Positions 8,953 through 18,603 are shown, counted from the stretch's first letter. The stretch is DNA of 64,000 nt from UBA2136 sp047635695 (GCA_047635695.1 JBLILN010000008.1:21200-85199), one strand, 5' to 3'. The notes: generated from the sequence alone by a model not told the origin. Made by a program: numbers and translations.

Positions 8953-10755
8953 TTAGTCGTTCAATTTCAAGGCTGCAAGGAACGCCTTCTGCGGAATTTC
9001 CACATTACCAATAGACTTCATGCGTTTTTTACCTTTTTTCTGCTTTTCGAGCAGTTTCTTCTTACGGGTAATATCACCACCGTAACATTTGGCTGTAACG
9101 TTTTTACGCAGTGCGCTGATTGATTCACGGGCAATAATTTTACCACCAATGGTCGCTTGCAGTGCAATATCAAACATTTGACGTGGAATAAGTTCCTTCA
9201 GCTTAACAAGCAGCAAACGGCCGCGGCCTTCTGCATTGTCGCGGTGACAAATCATATTTAACGCATCGAGTGATTCACCATTTACTAAAATAGCTACTTT
9301 AACCAAGTTTTCTTCTTCGAAGCCGTCTGGCTCATAGTCAAAGGAAGCATAACCACGTGAAATTGACTTCAAGCGGTCGTTAAAGTCGAGGACAACTTCG
9401 TTCAGCGGTAAGCGGTAAGTCATCATCACACGTGTACCGTGATAATCCATGGCAATTTGTTGACCACGTTTTTCGATACAAAGGTTTATCACGCCACCTA
9501 CATATTCGTCAGGTAGAAGTATTGTCGCTTTAATCATCGGCTCTAAAATAGCCTTAATTTGTGTTGGGTCTGGCAAGTTTGCAGGGTTGTGAATTTCTAC
9601 CGTTTTACCATTTATAAGCTCAACGTTATAAATAACCCCAGGCGCCGTTGTTACAAGGTCGAGATCAAACTCACGTTCTAGGCGTTCTTGGATAATTTCC
9701 ATGTGCAAAAGCCCCAAGAAACCACAACGGAAACCGTGGCCAAGTGCTGCAGACGTTTCAGAAATAAAATTAAATGACGTGTCATTAATTTGTAACTTAG
9801 CTAAGCCTTCTTTGAGCTTTTCATAGTCAGCCGCTTCAGTTGGATAAAGCCCACAAAAAACCATAGGTTGAACTTCTTTAAAACCTTCAAGCATGTCAGC
9901 ACAAGGGCGAATGTGGTCGGTAATGGTGTCACCAATATTTGTATCAGCGACGGTTTTAATAGACGCGGTAATAATGCCTACTTCACCAGCTTTAAGCTCG
10001 TCCACCACTTTAATGGCAGGGTCAAGCACACCTACACGTTCAACAACGTGCTGTGTATTGTTCGACATAAAGCGAATTTTTTGACCTTTTTTGATAGACC
10101 CGTCCATTAAACGCACTAAAATAACAACGCCAAGGTAATTGTCGTACCAAGCGTCTACAAGTAAAGCTTTAAGTGTTTCGTCGACGTCACCCTTAGGGCA
10201 TGGAATTTTTTCAATAATTTGTTCTAATATTTCAGTAATACCTTGGCCTGTTTTAGCCGATGTTAATATCGCTTCACTTGCATCAATACCAATAATGTCT
10301 TCAATTTGGCTACGAATGCGCTCAGGCTCTGCACTTGGCAGGTCAATCTTGTTAAGTACAGGTAAAATTTCAAGGTCGTTATCCATCGCCATATAAACGT
10401 TGGCAAGCGTTTGCGCTTCAACACCTTGTGAAGCATCAACAACCAACAAAGCACCTTCACAGGCACTTAAGGAACGTGAAACTTCGTAGGCAAAGTCAAC
10501 GTGCCCCGGTGTGTCGATAAGGTTAAGTTGATAGTTTTCACCGTCTTTAGCAAGATAATTCAAGCGAATCGCATTGGCCTTAACGGTAATACCACGCTCA
10601 CGTTCAATATCCATCGTATCAAGCAGTTGCGCTTGCATGTCACGTTTTTGAACAGCAAAAGTTTCTTCAATAAGCCTATCAGCCAAGGTTGATTTACCAT
10701 GGTCAATATGAGCAATGATTGAGAAATTACGGATATGCTTAAGGTCTTTAGACAT
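8953..10755 (-). CDS. lepA: Elongation factor 4 (LepA) GTPase
   Basis: LepA acts on the 70S ribosome as a back-translocating or biogenesis GTPase. The protein has the IIAHIDHGKST P-loop, DTPGHVDF, LNKIDLP, domain II, the EF-G-like domains and the LepA-specific C-terminal domain ending in RKKKLLEKQKKGKKRMK. Length (600 residues) is standard. I chose the ATG at 10755 (MSKDLKHIRNFS) because it matches the usual LepA N-terminus and has a purine-rich GAAAAGAAG before it; an in-frame ATG at 10773 lacks a ribosome site. It diverges from the aminopeptidase gene across a 193-base promoter region. Confidence 0.96.
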   Translation of the reverse strand: MSKDLKHIRNFSIIAHIDHGKSTLADRLIEETFAVQKRDMQAQLLDTMDIERERGITVKANAIRLNYLAKDGENYQLNLIDTPGHVDFAYEVSRSLSACEGALLVVDASQGVEAQTLANVYMAMDNDLEILPVLNKIDLPSAEPERIRSQIEDIIGIDASEAILTSAKTGQGITEILEQIIEKIPCPKGDVDETLKALLVDAWYDNYLGVVILVRLMDGSIKKGQKIRFMSNNTQHVVERVGVLDPAIKVVDELKAGEVGIITASIKTVADTNIGDTITDHIRPCADMLEGFKEVQPMVFCGLYPTEAADYEKLKEGLAKLQINDTSFNFISETSAALGHGFRCGFLGLLHMEIIQERLEREFDLDLVTTAPGVIYNVELINGKTVEIHNPANLPDPTQIKAILEPMIKATILLPDEYVGGVINLCIEKRGQQIAMDYHGTRVMMTYRLPLNEVVLDFNDRLKSISRGYASFDYEPDGFEEENLVKVAILVNGESLDALNMICHRDNAEGRGRLLLVKLKELIPRQMFDIALQATIGGKIIARESISALRKNVTAKCYGGDITRKKKLLEKQKKGKKRMKSIGNVEIPQKAFLAALKLND

Positions 10756-10948
10756 GCTTCTTTTCAACTTCATAAATTAGTACAATGTAAGCGCAGTATA
10801 ACAAAGTCGGGCAAAAAGGGAAGCTTTGTTCGTAAATATATTGACATTAAACACCATAAGTATACAATCGGCCATATCTAAGTAAGATACATCGGGCTTT
10901 GGCCCTTTTCTTTTCGGACTTTTCGTCCCTATAAATGGAGACATTTTT

Positions 10949-12424
10949 ATGTCGATATTCAATAACAACCCTTTATGTTCAGTCACGCTGAACACAACAA
11001 AACTGAAAACAAAAAACGTTTTACACATTTTAACCGACGCCGATATGAAGCGTGCCGACCTACCCTTACCAAGGCTAGGCCGTAAGCGTATTTCAAGTAA
11101 ACTTGGCAAGGTAAGTTACATGGACGAAGGTGATACTGCACACGTTATTATAGGTGCAGGTAACTTTGATGAAAATGAACACCTGACCATTGAACAATGG
11201 TTCGTGACCGTGGGTGCCACTATTTTTGAAGCCTTAAAAGCAGAAGAAATTGACAGCATTAACTTGGCCGATGATACTTTTATGAGTATCAACATGGTTT
11301 ATGGCTTAGGCATACGTGCCTTTACCAATGGTGAAAAAACAAACACCATTAAAATTGGTAATGTACGCCAAAATTTGCATGAAGGTATGCAAATGGCCCA
11401 AGCAACAAACTTTGGCCGCCTGCTCACCAACACACCACATGGCGCGCATAGGCAAGATGGATCAAACTCTGGTTTAAATTCACAATCTTTTGCAAAATTA
11501 TTGATGAAGGAGTTCCCTAAAAATGACATCACCGACCATATATGTAAAGGCAGCCGCAACGCCTTAGCTAAAATTGGTGCTGGTGGTTTACTTTCTGTCG
11601 GCAAAGCCAGTGAATTTGAACCTGCCCTTTTAGACGTGACATACCGTCACCCTGAATGTACAGACAAACCCATTATATTTGTCGCCAAAGGCGTTATGTA
11701 TGACACGGGCGGTGCAGCCATTAAACCTGGTTCAAGCATGGCCACCATGAAATATGACATGACAGCGTCAAGCATTGCCGCTGCTGTACTTAAAAACTTA
11801 AGAGACAGCAAGGCTAAATGCCACGTTAAAGTGATATTTTGTTTAACCGACAACGCAGTGTCTTCGGACATGACATATAATGGCGACCACGTTAAAATGA
11901 TGGACGGACAAATAGTCGAAGTCACCAACACCGACGCCGAAGGCCGCATGGTTTTATTTGACGGTTTGGTTTACGCCCAACACAACTACCCCAATGCCAA
12001 ATGTTACCTCAGTTCTGGTACATTAACAGGTACCGGTAGAGGTGTATCGGGTACAAGGTCTGCCATGTATTTTTGCCGTGATGAGTTGCTGAATAACAAA
12101 CTTCAAAGCGTTATTCATGAATGCGGACAAGTGGACGAATTTTTTCGCCTACCTGTCGACCTACGCAAGGCAAAAGTGGTTAAAAGCCCAGAACCTGGTG
12201 TTGATCTTAAAAACTCTGTTCAAGGTGTTGGCACAAGTGCCTCTGAAACGGCTTACAACTTCCTTAAAGCCTCTATGAAAGATAACAATGAGATGAAATA
12301 TATTCACATTGATATTGCCAATGTTGGCGGTGGTTATCATGACATAACAGGTTTACCGTTACCTTACTTTACTGGTACAGGCTGGGGTGTTTATACACTT
12401 TCACACCTCTTTACAACTTTATAA
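10949..12424 (+). CDS. M17 leucyl aminopeptidase family protein
   Basis: The 491-residue protein is a divergent PepA-type (M17) aminopeptidase. The two-metal site is intact: K247 and D252 in AKGVMYDTGG, D270 in MKYDMTAS, D329 and E331 in NTDAEGR, with R333 and K259 as the expected catalytic residues. The NTDAEGRL signature is NTDAEGRM here. The enzyme should remove N-terminal residues from peptides in the cytoplasm. Start ATG at 10949 with GGAG nine bases ahead; GACAT next to the ribosome site can pair with ATGTC of the start, one of the start-codon hairpins listed in the findings. Confidence 0.88.
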   Translation: MSIFNNNPLCSVTLNTTKLKTKNVLHILTDADMKRADLPLPRLGRKRISSKLGKVSYMDEGDTAHVIIGAGNFDENEHLTIEQWFVTVGATIFEALKAEEIDSINLADDTFMSINMVYGLGIRAFTNGEKTNTIKIGNVRQNLHEGMQMAQATNFGRLLTNTPHGAHRQDGSNSGLNSQSFAKLLMKEFPKNDITDHICKGSRNALAKIGAGGLLSVGKASEFEPALLDVTYRHPECTDKPIIFVAKGVMYDTGGAAIKPGSSMATMKYDMTASSIAAAVLKNLRDSKAKCHVKVIFCLTDNAVSSDMTYNGDHVKMMDGQIVEVTNTDAEGRMVLFDGLVYAQHNYPNAKCYLSSGTLTGTGRGVSGTRSAMYFCRDELLNNKLQSVIHECGQVDEFFRLPVDLRKAKVVKSPEPGVDLKNSVQGVGTSASETAYNFLKASMKDNNEMKYIHIDIANVGGGYHDITGLPLPYFTGTGWGVYTLSHLFTTL

Positions 12425-12432
12425 TTTACCCC

Positions 12433-12451
12433 GCCCCTTTAAGGGGCTTTT
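12433..12451 (+). terminator. Short palindrome between the aminopeptidase and the next gene
   Basis: GCCCCTT and AAGGGGC flank a single T, followed by TTTT and then the AAGGAG ribosome site of the next gene. It may terminate part of the transcription or attenuate the downstream gene. Confidence 0.5.
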
Positions 12452-12463
12452 AAGGAGACATTT

Positions 12464-12844
12464 ATGTCGACACAAAAATCAACAAATGAACGTTTACAAC
12501 TTATTGCTGAAGTATTACTCTTTATAAACAGCACAACAAAGCTTAATGAACATCTTCAAGCCCTAAAAGGCGCAATCGCAACCGATGAAGTCGTAACACA
12601 CTTTAAGGCTATTATAGATGAAAAGCTTAATGCTGAGGATAAAACTCCAGAAATTGTCCGCCTCGCTTTAATCGCTTGCCTGTCAGCCGATTACATTAGT
12701 TTGCGTCAATATAATCATGGCGTTTCAAAAAGCTATAAAGACCAAGTGGTCAATGCCATCCAGTCGGGTGATTTAAATGAACTTTGCGATGCTATAAGCG
12801 CTGTTTATTGTGGTTTTGTTGCCGCTTGCACAATGCCCGCATAA
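12464..12844 (+). CDS. Small helical protein of unknown function
   Basis: The 126-residue soluble protein appears all-alpha and matches no family I know. The ATG at 12464 follows AAGGAG, and GACAT-TT-ATGTC forms a perfect five-pair hairpin around the start codon. An intrinsic terminator follows closely, with TCGAAA placed directly after the stop codon. It sits 39 bases behind the aminopeptidase gene and may be partly cotranscribed with it. Confidence 0.65.
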   Translation: MSTQKSTNERLQLIAEVLLFINSTTKLNEHLQALKGAIATDEVVTHFKAIIDEKLNAEDKTPEIVRLALIACLSADYISLRQYNHGVSKSYKDQVVNAIQSGDLNELCDAISAVYCGFVAACTMPA

Positions 12845-12859
12845 TCGAAATTAAAAAGA

Positions 12860-12888
12860 CCCTCTCAATTGAGAGGGCTTTTTTTTGT
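12860..12888 (+). terminator. Intrinsic terminator
   Basis: CCCTCTC-AATT-GAGAGGG stem followed by CTTTTTTTT; TCGAAATT lies between the stop codon and the stem. Confidence 0.9.
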
Positions 12889-12938
12889 GCGTATATATAA
12901 AAAAGTACATCTATGAATGAAAAGTTAAGGGAGAGATG

Positions 12939-12997
12939 TTTGCGTTTTAGAAAATTAAAGTTGCCAACTTAGGCAATGAGACTTTCTAAAACGTAAA
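12939..12997. repeat. Long nested hairpin downstream of pheT
   Basis: Outer arms TTTGCGTTTTAGAAA (12939-12953) and TTTCTAAAACGTAAA (12983-12997) match at 14 of 15 positions. Inside, TTGCC (12961-12965) and GGCAA (12972-12976) form a second stem. There is no T run on either side, so it is not an ordinary terminator. It would lie in the 3' untranslated region of the pheT transcript. Confidence 0.75.
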
Positions 12998-13020
12998 TAG
13001 ATACCCTTAGATGGTTATTC

Positions 13021-15402
13021 CTATCTTACTTCGGCGTTAAAACGCTTCTTAACATTCCCAACAGCTTTTTCAACAACAGCATTAATGTCAGCTTCTGTTA
13101 ACGTACGGTCTACCGCTTGAAGGGTCATGGATAAAGCAACTGATTTTTTGCCAGCTTCAACATTTTCGCCTTCGTAAACGTCAAACAAGTTAACATGACG
13201 TACCAAGTCTTTATCGGCGCCTTTAAGGGCATTGATAAGGTCACCCGCCTGAACGTCGCTCTCCACAAGGAAGGCTAAGTCACGCTGAACCGCTTGATAT
13301 GTCGAGCTCACGAACGCAGGTTTCTTCATTTGCATGTTTTCAGCTTTTAAAAGATCGACTTCAAAAATAACCGCCGTGCCTTTTAGGCCAAAGTTTTTCA
13401 TAACCGCAGGGTGAACTTCACCAAAGGTGGCAAAAACGTTTTTACCCAACACAAGTGAACCACTACGCCCTGGGTGATAAGCACTGTTTGCACCTTTGCG
13501 TACTTGAAGTTTATCGGCTGCAACACCGAGAGACTCAAGCATAGAAATAGCGTCAGCTTTTGCCGTAAATAAGTCAGTTTGCTTGGCGTTACCTTGCCAA
13601 TGCTTGTCTTGCCCGCCCATAATAAGGCCAGAGGCTTTTAAAACTTCTGTTGTTTCTGTATATGTTTTACCCACTTCACCTAAATGAATTGAACTTTCAC
13701 CACGGGCCATATTTTTAGACGCTGCGTCTAAAAGTGACGGTATAAGAGACGGGCGCATTGTGCTCATTTCCGCTTCATCCAGTGGGTTTGCAAGCTCTAA
13801 AAGGGCTTCACCTTCGGCAAATAATTGTGCTTTTTCACGATTGATAAAGCTGTAATTGATACATTCAAGGTAACCCATAGCTGCAAGTGATCGGCGTGCA
13901 ATACGGTCGGCTTTACGGCCACTGTCTGCACCTTTAATCGTTTGCAAAGGCAGTGGTGGTAACTGTGTTGGTACAACGTCTAGGCCTTTCATGCGTAAAA
14001 CTTCTTCAATTAAGTCAGCGTCTGTATCCATCATGGTGCAGTAACTTGGTACGGTGACATTAAAAATGTCTGTCCCTTTTACTGTAAAGCCAAGGTTTTC
14101 TAAAATTTCTTTTACTTCAGCGGCCGGTATATCTAAGCCACCAAAAGTTTTAACACGCACAGGGTTAAATGTAATTTCACGTACTTCTGGTAATTCTTCA
14201 CCGTCGGTATCAATGCCACCCAAGTGACCACCGCATAATTCGACAATAAGGTCTGACGCCATTACAGCCACAGGTACGGTCATACCAGCGTCAATGCCGC
14301 GTTCAAACCTATAGCGTGCGTCTGTGTTACATTGTAGGCGTTGGCCTGTTACCGCAACATTTTCCTTATTAAATTGTGCCACTTCTAGATAAACATTTTT
14401 GGTGTTTTCATCAACACTTGTGCTTTCGCCACCGACAATACCAGCAAGGCCAATAACACCGCTGTCGTCCATAATAGCAATATCACCTTCTGCTAAAGTA
14501 TGTTCGTTACCGTCAAGCCCTAAAAGTTTTTCACCACCTTTGGCGGCTTCAATACGTAAATCACCTTTTAATTTATCGGCGTCATAAACGTGCATCGGCT
14601 GGCCATAGCTCATCAACATAAAGTTGGTAATATCAGCCAAGCAGTTAATGCTGCGCAAGCCTGCCTGCTCAAGGAATTTTTTCATCCATGTTGGGCTTTC
14701 ACCATTTTCAACATCGGTTATGAGTTGACCTGTAAAGAAAGGGCAACCTGCATGTGTTTTAACAATGGACGGTGCCTCTGTATTTTCCACAGCATCGTCA
14801 ACATCAACACCTTCGTCTACTTCTTCAACAGTGACAGCATTAAGCGTGCCCATACCACTTGCAGCAAGGTCACGTGCCACACCATAAACAGACAAGGCGT
14901 CTCCACGGTTCGGGGTCATGTCCACGTCAAAAACAACATCGTTTTGGCCTAAAGCTTCAGCAATCGGTGTGCCGATAGCGACATCGCCATCAAATTCCCA
15001 AATACCGTCAGCTTCTTCGCCAAAACCAAGTTCTTTGATAGAGCAGATCATACCGTTCGATTTAACACCACGTAGCTTTGAAGGCTTAATAACAAAATCA
15101 CCTGGTAAAACAGCACCATCGGTAGCAACGACAACTTTAAGGTCGTCTCTTGCATTGGGCGCACCACAAACAATTTGTAAATTTTCTTTGGCGCCAACGT
15201 TTACAGTACAAACACCTAGGCGGTCAGCGTCGGGGTGTTGAACACGGGTGACAATATTACCAACAACAACGTTATTGAACTGTGCGCCCTCGTCTTCAAT
15301 GCCCTCAACTTCCAAGCCAAGTGAAACCATACGTGCCGCTAGTACTTCTGCTGTTGCTTCCGTTTCTAAGTGCTGCTTTAGCCAGCTTAGAGAAAATTTC
15401 AT
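13021..15402 (-). CDS. pheT: Phenylalanyl-tRNA synthetase beta subunit
   Basis: PheT pairs with PheS as an alpha2-beta2 enzyme charging tRNA-Phe. The 793-residue length and domain order are normal: N-terminal MKFSLSWLKQHL, EMAP-type tRNA-binding OB fold (residues about 40-150, IVTRVQHPDADRLGVCTV), B3/B4 editing region, B5, the class-II-like core and the C-terminal ferredoxin-fold anticodon-binding domain (about 700-793). The start at 15402 follows TAAGGTAAGA. Unlike the usual tight pheS-pheT operon, about 440 bases and a small lipoprotein gene separate it from pheS. Confidence 0.97.
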   Translation of the reverse strand: MKFSLSWLKQHLETEATAEVLAARMVSLGLEVEGIEDEGAQFNNVVVGNIVTRVQHPDADRLGVCTVNVGAKENLQIVCGAPNARDDLKVVVATDGAVLPGDFVIKPSKLRGVKSNGMICSIKELGFGEEADGIWEFDGDVAIGTPIAEALGQNDVVFDVDMTPNRGDALSVYGVARDLAASGMGTLNAVTVEEVDEGVDVDDAVENTEAPSIVKTHAGCPFFTGQLITDVENGESPTWMKKFLEQAGLRSINCLADITNFMLMSYGQPMHVYDADKLKGDLRIEAAKGGEKLLGLDGNEHTLAEGDIAIMDDSGVIGLAGIVGGESTSVDENTKNVYLEVAQFNKENVAVTGQRLQCNTDARYRFERGIDAGMTVPVAVMASDLIVELCGGHLGGIDTDGEELPEVREITFNPVRVKTFGGLDIPAAEVKEILENLGFTVKGTDIFNVTVPSYCTMMDTDADLIEEVLRMKGLDVVPTQLPPLPLQTIKGADSGRKADRIARRSLAAMGYLECINYSFINREKAQLFAEGEALLELANPLDEAEMSTMRPSLIPSLLDAASKNMARGESSIHLGEVGKTYTETTEVLKASGLIMGGQDKHWQGNAKQTDLFTAKADAISMLESLGVAADKLQVRKGANSAYHPGRSGSLVLGKNVFATFGEVHPAVMKNFGLKGTAVIFEVDLLKAENMQMKKPAFVSSTYQAVQRDLAFLVESDVQAGDLINALKGADKDLVRHVNLFDVYEGENVEAGKKSVALSMTLQAVDRTLTEADINAVVEKAVGNVKKRFNAEVR

Positions 15403-15454
15403 TTCGTCTTACCTTAAGTTTATCGTCTATTGATGGTTCGTTTCGTATTTTGTA

Positions 15455-15542
15455 AATAAAGCCTGTATGGACGTGAATGGTGGTTTTATAGCTTGCTAGC
15501 CCACAATTTGTGGGTAACAAACGCGTTCATACAGGCTTTATT
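15455..15542. repeat. Perfect 15-bp inverted repeat with internal hairpin
   Basis: AATAAAGCCTGTATG (15455-15469) and CATACAGGCTTTATT (15528-15542) are perfect complements. Between them CCCACAA-T-TTGTGGG (15500-15514) forms a second hairpin. It begins directly after the stop codon of the lipoprotein gene and lies before pheT, so it may terminate or attenuate transcription into pheT, or stabilise an mRNA end. Confidence 0.7.
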
Positions 15543-15686
15543 TTATAGTTCCTGCCAGCTGCAGTTATCACATGCAATAACAGGGTGTAATGTTGCAGGC
15601 ATTTCTGACTCTACACAGTACTCTTCGTTTTTCATGCAACCTGTTACTAAAATTGCGACAGCGAATGTTAACATTAATTTTTTCAT
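15543..15686 (-). CDS. Small 47-residue lipoprotein
   Basis: An ATG at 15686 opens a 47-residue frame starting MKKLMLTFAVAILVTGC. A basic start, hydrophobic core and a lipobox (LVTGC, cysteine 17) make it a clear lipoprotein signal peptide; the mature chain of about 31 residues contains three further cysteines, two of them in CDNC. AAGG lies upstream of the start. It is located between pheS and pheT on the same strand. Function unknown. Confidence 0.72.
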   Translation of the reverse strand: MKKLMLTFAVAILVTGCMKNEEYCVESEMPATLHPVIACDNCSWQEL

Positions 15687-15838
15687 GATATTTACCTTTT
15701 TGTTTTCTATTTTAACGCTTATTAAGTATTAAATTTGAGATGAGATATTTATTCAACGTTTATGGAGGCTTAAATGTATTTAATACATGGCACGCCGCAA
15801 ACGCCGAGGAAAATAAATGGGCCGCTCAAAAGTAATGC

Positions 15839-16897
15839 TTATACTTTCATTGTTGTTGATGGCTTACCAAAATGCTTTAAAAAGCTTATACCGCTTTCAT
15901 AAAACAGGCGTAAGTCCGTAATACCGTATTTTAACATGGCCAAACGTTCGATACCTGCACCGAAGGCAAAGCCTTGCCAGTCTTCGTGGTGTAACCCGCC
16001 GGCTTTAAGTACATTGCGGTGAACCATGCCACTGCCCAATACTTCTAACCACCCTGTGTGAGAACAAATACGACAGCCCTCACCTTTACAGAAAAGACAT
16101 TCAATATCAACCTCTGCACCGGGCTCTGTAAACGGGAAATAACTTGGGCGTAAACGCATCGTAATGTCACGATCAAAGTATTCTTCTAAAAATTTAAGCA
16201 ATGTACCTTTTAGGTGGCCAAACGTTAGGTTTTTATCCAGCGCTAAACCTTCTACTTGGTGAAATTGCGGTGTGTGTGTTAGGTCAGAGTCGTTACGATA
16301 TACACGACCAATTGACATCACACGCATCGGTGGTTCAAATTTCTCCATGGTGTGGATTTGAACGTTTGATGTTTGTGTGCGCAACAAACGACGATTGCCG
16401 TCGGCGTCTAAGTTCTTGAGGTAAAACGTGTCATGGTCTTGCCTTGCAGGGTGGTTTTCAGGAATATTGAGCGCTGTGAAGTTATAAAAATCGGTTTCTA
16501 CTTCTGGGCCTGTTGCTGTGGAAAAACCAAGACGACCAAGAATGACCTCCACTTCTTCAATCACATACGAAACAGGGTGCATTTTACCACTAAAGCGTGC
16601 TTCGGCTGGCAAAGTCACATCAACAGATTCTGACGCCAACCTTTCGTTGAGTAAGGCAGTTTCAAGCACCGTTTTCTTTTCTTCTAAAGCGCCTGCCACA
16701 GCCACCTTTACGTCATTCACTTGTTTACCAAATGCTTTACGTTCTTCTGCTGGTAGCGTGCCCAAAGTTTTAAGCAATGATGTGATTTCACCATTTTTAC
16801 CGAGCAGTGAAACACGTACACTTTCAAGGTCATTCAGTGTAGACAAACCCTGTACTTGGCTTAAGCTATTTGCTTGTAATTGATCGAGTGTTGACAT
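15839..16897 (-). CDS. pheS: Phenylalanyl-tRNA synthetase alpha subunit
   Basis: PheS carries the catalytic class II core. Visible landmarks are the N-terminal helical arm, LPAEARFSGKMHPVS, the motif 2 region VYRNDSDLTHTPQFHQVEG, and the C-terminal FAFGAGIERLAMLKYG motif 3. The cysteine-containing ECLFCKGEGCRIC insertion is typical of bacterial PheS. I prefer the ATG at 16897 because AGGTGA precedes it; an in-frame GTG at 16912 has no ribosome site. It is transcribed toward the lipoprotein gene and pheT. Confidence 0.96.
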   Translation of the reverse strand: MSTLDQLQANSLSQVQGLSTLNDLESVRVSLLGKNGEITSLLKTLGTLPAEERKAFGKQVNDVKVAVAGALEEKKTVLETALLNERLASESVDVTLPAEARFSGKMHPVSYVIEEVEVILGRLGFSTATGPEVETDFYNFTALNIPENHPARQDHDTFYLKNLDADGNRRLLRTQTSNVQIHTMEKFEPPMRVMSIGRVYRNDSDLTHTPQFHQVEGLALDKNLTFGHLKGTLLKFLEEYFDRDITMRLRPSYFPFTEPGAEVDIECLFCKGEGCRICSHTGWLEVLGSGMVHRNVLKAGGLHHEDWQGFAFGAGIERLAMLKYGITDLRLFYESGISFLKHFGKPSTTMKV

Positions 16898-17132
16898 TGT
16901 TTTTTTATTCACCTGTTTTTATGCTTTATAACTAAGCTATTGTTATAGCCTATCCATGCATTTTTTTCCATTTTTTTTAGCTTATTTTCTCATGTTTTTT
17001 TACATAATAATTGATTTTATTATAAATAGAGCCTAAATTACTTTCATGCACAAAACCTAGAAACGGCAAACGGCTTTTATATAGGCCTAAAAAAACCTTT
17101 CTGCTCACGTTTATAAATTGGAGGGCAATATT

Positions 17133-17750
17133 ATGCCTGATACTCATCAAAACTTAATTGAAATAGAACATAAGTTCTTTATAAAAGATGACAGTTGGAA
17201 ACAATGGAGCTATCACACAATTGATATGCTTCAAGGTTATTTTACAGGGGACACAAGCCCCGTCACCTTTGACGGTAATTACCTACGCATTGGTCAATTT
17301 TCCATATCACCAACAACAAAAGAAAAAGAAGTTCTTTCCACATTGCTGGCTGCAGATGGTCAAGGCATCAACCCAAGCTTATGCGCTGTACGCATTCGCA
17401 AGGAAAATGAAACTTATAAACTCACCATTAAAAAAGCCATTGACGACGCGTCATGCTTTGAGCCCGAATATACGCTACCAAGCGAAATTGGTGCCCATTA
17501 CCTAGAACGCACACAATATCAGCTTAAAAAAACACGTTATCTTGTTGGTATCGGTGCTGGCTTAACCGCTGACGTTGATGTTTACGAAGGCGATAGTTCT
17601 AAAATGAAAAACACAGTGGAAGTTGAATTTAAGTCAAACGCCGCCGCCAAAAGCTTTATCCCGCCTAAGTGGTTTGGTAAGAAGATTACAGGCATCAAGG
17701 AATTTAGCTGTAAGGCACTTGCCATGAAGCCTTTTAATTTCCGCTCATAA
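17133..17750 (+). CDS. CYTH-domain protein (triphosphatase or adenylate cyclase superfamily)
   Basis: The roughly 205-residue protein has the alternating charged strands of the CYTH (triphosphate tunnel) fold: IEIEHKFFI near the N-terminus, VRIRKE and YKLTIKKA in the middle, then KTRYLV, DVDVYEG and VEVEF. Bacterial members usually hydrolyse inorganic triphosphate. The acidic and basic tunnel residues appear intact. The ATG at 17133 is supported by GGAGGG eight bases upstream; GGCA-ATATTA-TGCC can fold around it. A bidirectional terminator follows. Confidence 0.85.
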   Translation: MPDTHQNLIEIEHKFFIKDDSWKQWSYHTIDMLQGYFTGDTSPVTFDGNYLRIGQFSISPTTKEKEVLSTLLAADGQGINPSLCAVRIRKENETYKLTIKKAIDDASCFEPEYTLPSEIGAHYLERTQYQLKKTRYLVGIGAGLTADVDVYEGDSSKMKNTVEVEFKSNAAAKSFIPPKWFGKKITGIKEFSCKALAMKPFNFRS

Positions 17751-17761
17751 CGCACAAACGA

Positions 17762-17795
17762 AAAAAGACCCTCAACATGAGGGTCTTTTTTTTCG
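17762..17795. terminator. Bidirectional intrinsic terminator
   Basis: GACCCTC-AACAT-GAGGGTC with A and T runs on either side serves both the CYTH gene and the convergent gene at 17851. ACGAAAA precedes the stem on the plus strand and TTAGCGAAAA on the minus strand. Confidence 0.88.
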
Positions 17796-17850
17796 CTAAT
17801 ATCCTTGGTTACGAATTAAAGTTTTTCCATTCTACACCAACGTGCTTCAG

Positions 17851-18168
17851 TTATCTCTTTTCAAAAGCTTCATAGTCATCCTTATGTAACTGTAAAGTAC
17901 CCATAAATTTCTGCATTTCAACAGAGTTACAATCATAGTCAACAAGAAAACTAGCCGCAACCTCATCATAAGCTGTTATGAATTTCAGCTGCAAGCCAAA
18001 ACCTAAATATTTAACATTCTGCATAAATGCCAAACTTTCAGTTAAATGAATCACAACATCCAAGTCAGATACATTTAAACCATACTCATGTATCCAACCA
18101 AAGGTCATCCCACCTATAGGCATATAATTTGACTGCATATCTTCATTAAAAATAATTTTATCAGCCAT
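17851..18168 (-). CDS. Small protein, first of a paralogous tandem pair
   Basis: The 105-residue soluble protein is unrecognised, but its second half (YLGFGLQLKF followed by FLVDYD) aligns with YLGEGLTLKY and FILIDYV of the neighbouring gene, so the two are paralogs. The start at 18168 is set by GGAGGCCATTATGG, a ribosome site abutting a small palindrome that contains the ATG. The leader is identical to that of its neighbour. A terminator lies about 60 bases downstream. Confidence 0.65.
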   Translation of the reverse strand: MADKIIFNEDMQSNYMPIGGMTFGWIHEYGLNVSDLDVVIHLTESLAFMQNVKYLGFGLQLKFITAYDEVAASFLVDYDCNSVEMQKFMGTLQLHKDDYEAFEKR

Positions 18169-18184
18169 AATGGCCTCCGTAAAG

Positions 18185-18493
18185 TTAAAGCGCATCTAAA
18201 CGCTGTTTAAAAGTTTGAGCGTCGGCGTTTGAAAGGTGAAATGCATGAAAATTACCACGCATACTTTCGTTTCCATCGACATAATCAATCAAGATAAAAT
18301 CTTGTTCATCAACACGGAATTTTGCATATTTCAATGTTAGCCCCTCACCTAGGTAAGGGTATACATCAGGACGGATTTTATGCCAACAAGGTTCAATATA
18401 ACGTGATGAATATTGAGATTGGCGTTCAGTTGCATCACACAAATCAGGGTAACCTTCGAAGTCACCTGTTTTAGATATAATTTGTTCAGCCAT
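18185..18493 (-). CDS. Small protein, second of a paralogous tandem pair
   Basis: The 102-residue product is unrecognised. It shares the YLG-GL-LK and F-(L/I)-DY pattern with the protein encoded 16 bases downstream. The start at 18493 uses the same GGAGGCCATTATGGCTGA leader. The pair is probably one transcript with this gene first. It begins MAEQIISKTGDFEGYPDL and contains no membrane segment. Confidence 0.65.
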   Translation of the reverse strand: MAEQIISKTGDFEGYPDLCDATERQSQYSSRYIEPCWHKIRPDVYPYLGEGLTLKYAKFRVDEQDFILIDYVDGNESMRGNFHAFHLSNADAQTFKQRLDAL

Positions 18494-18603
18494 AATGGCC
18501 TCCAATAGAAGTAAAGCATAAGAAATATGCTTGTTATAATAAGATTCGGTTCATTTCTAAGGTATATATAGGGTTTTGACGTGAGGTTTACAAGTACTAC
18601 CGG

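Noticed and set aside
15774..15902. 42-codon plus-strand frame with GGAGG upstream
   Set aside because: It runs antisense into the end of pheS, and the composition is what the reverse of pheS would give. The ribosome-like site is probably incidental.
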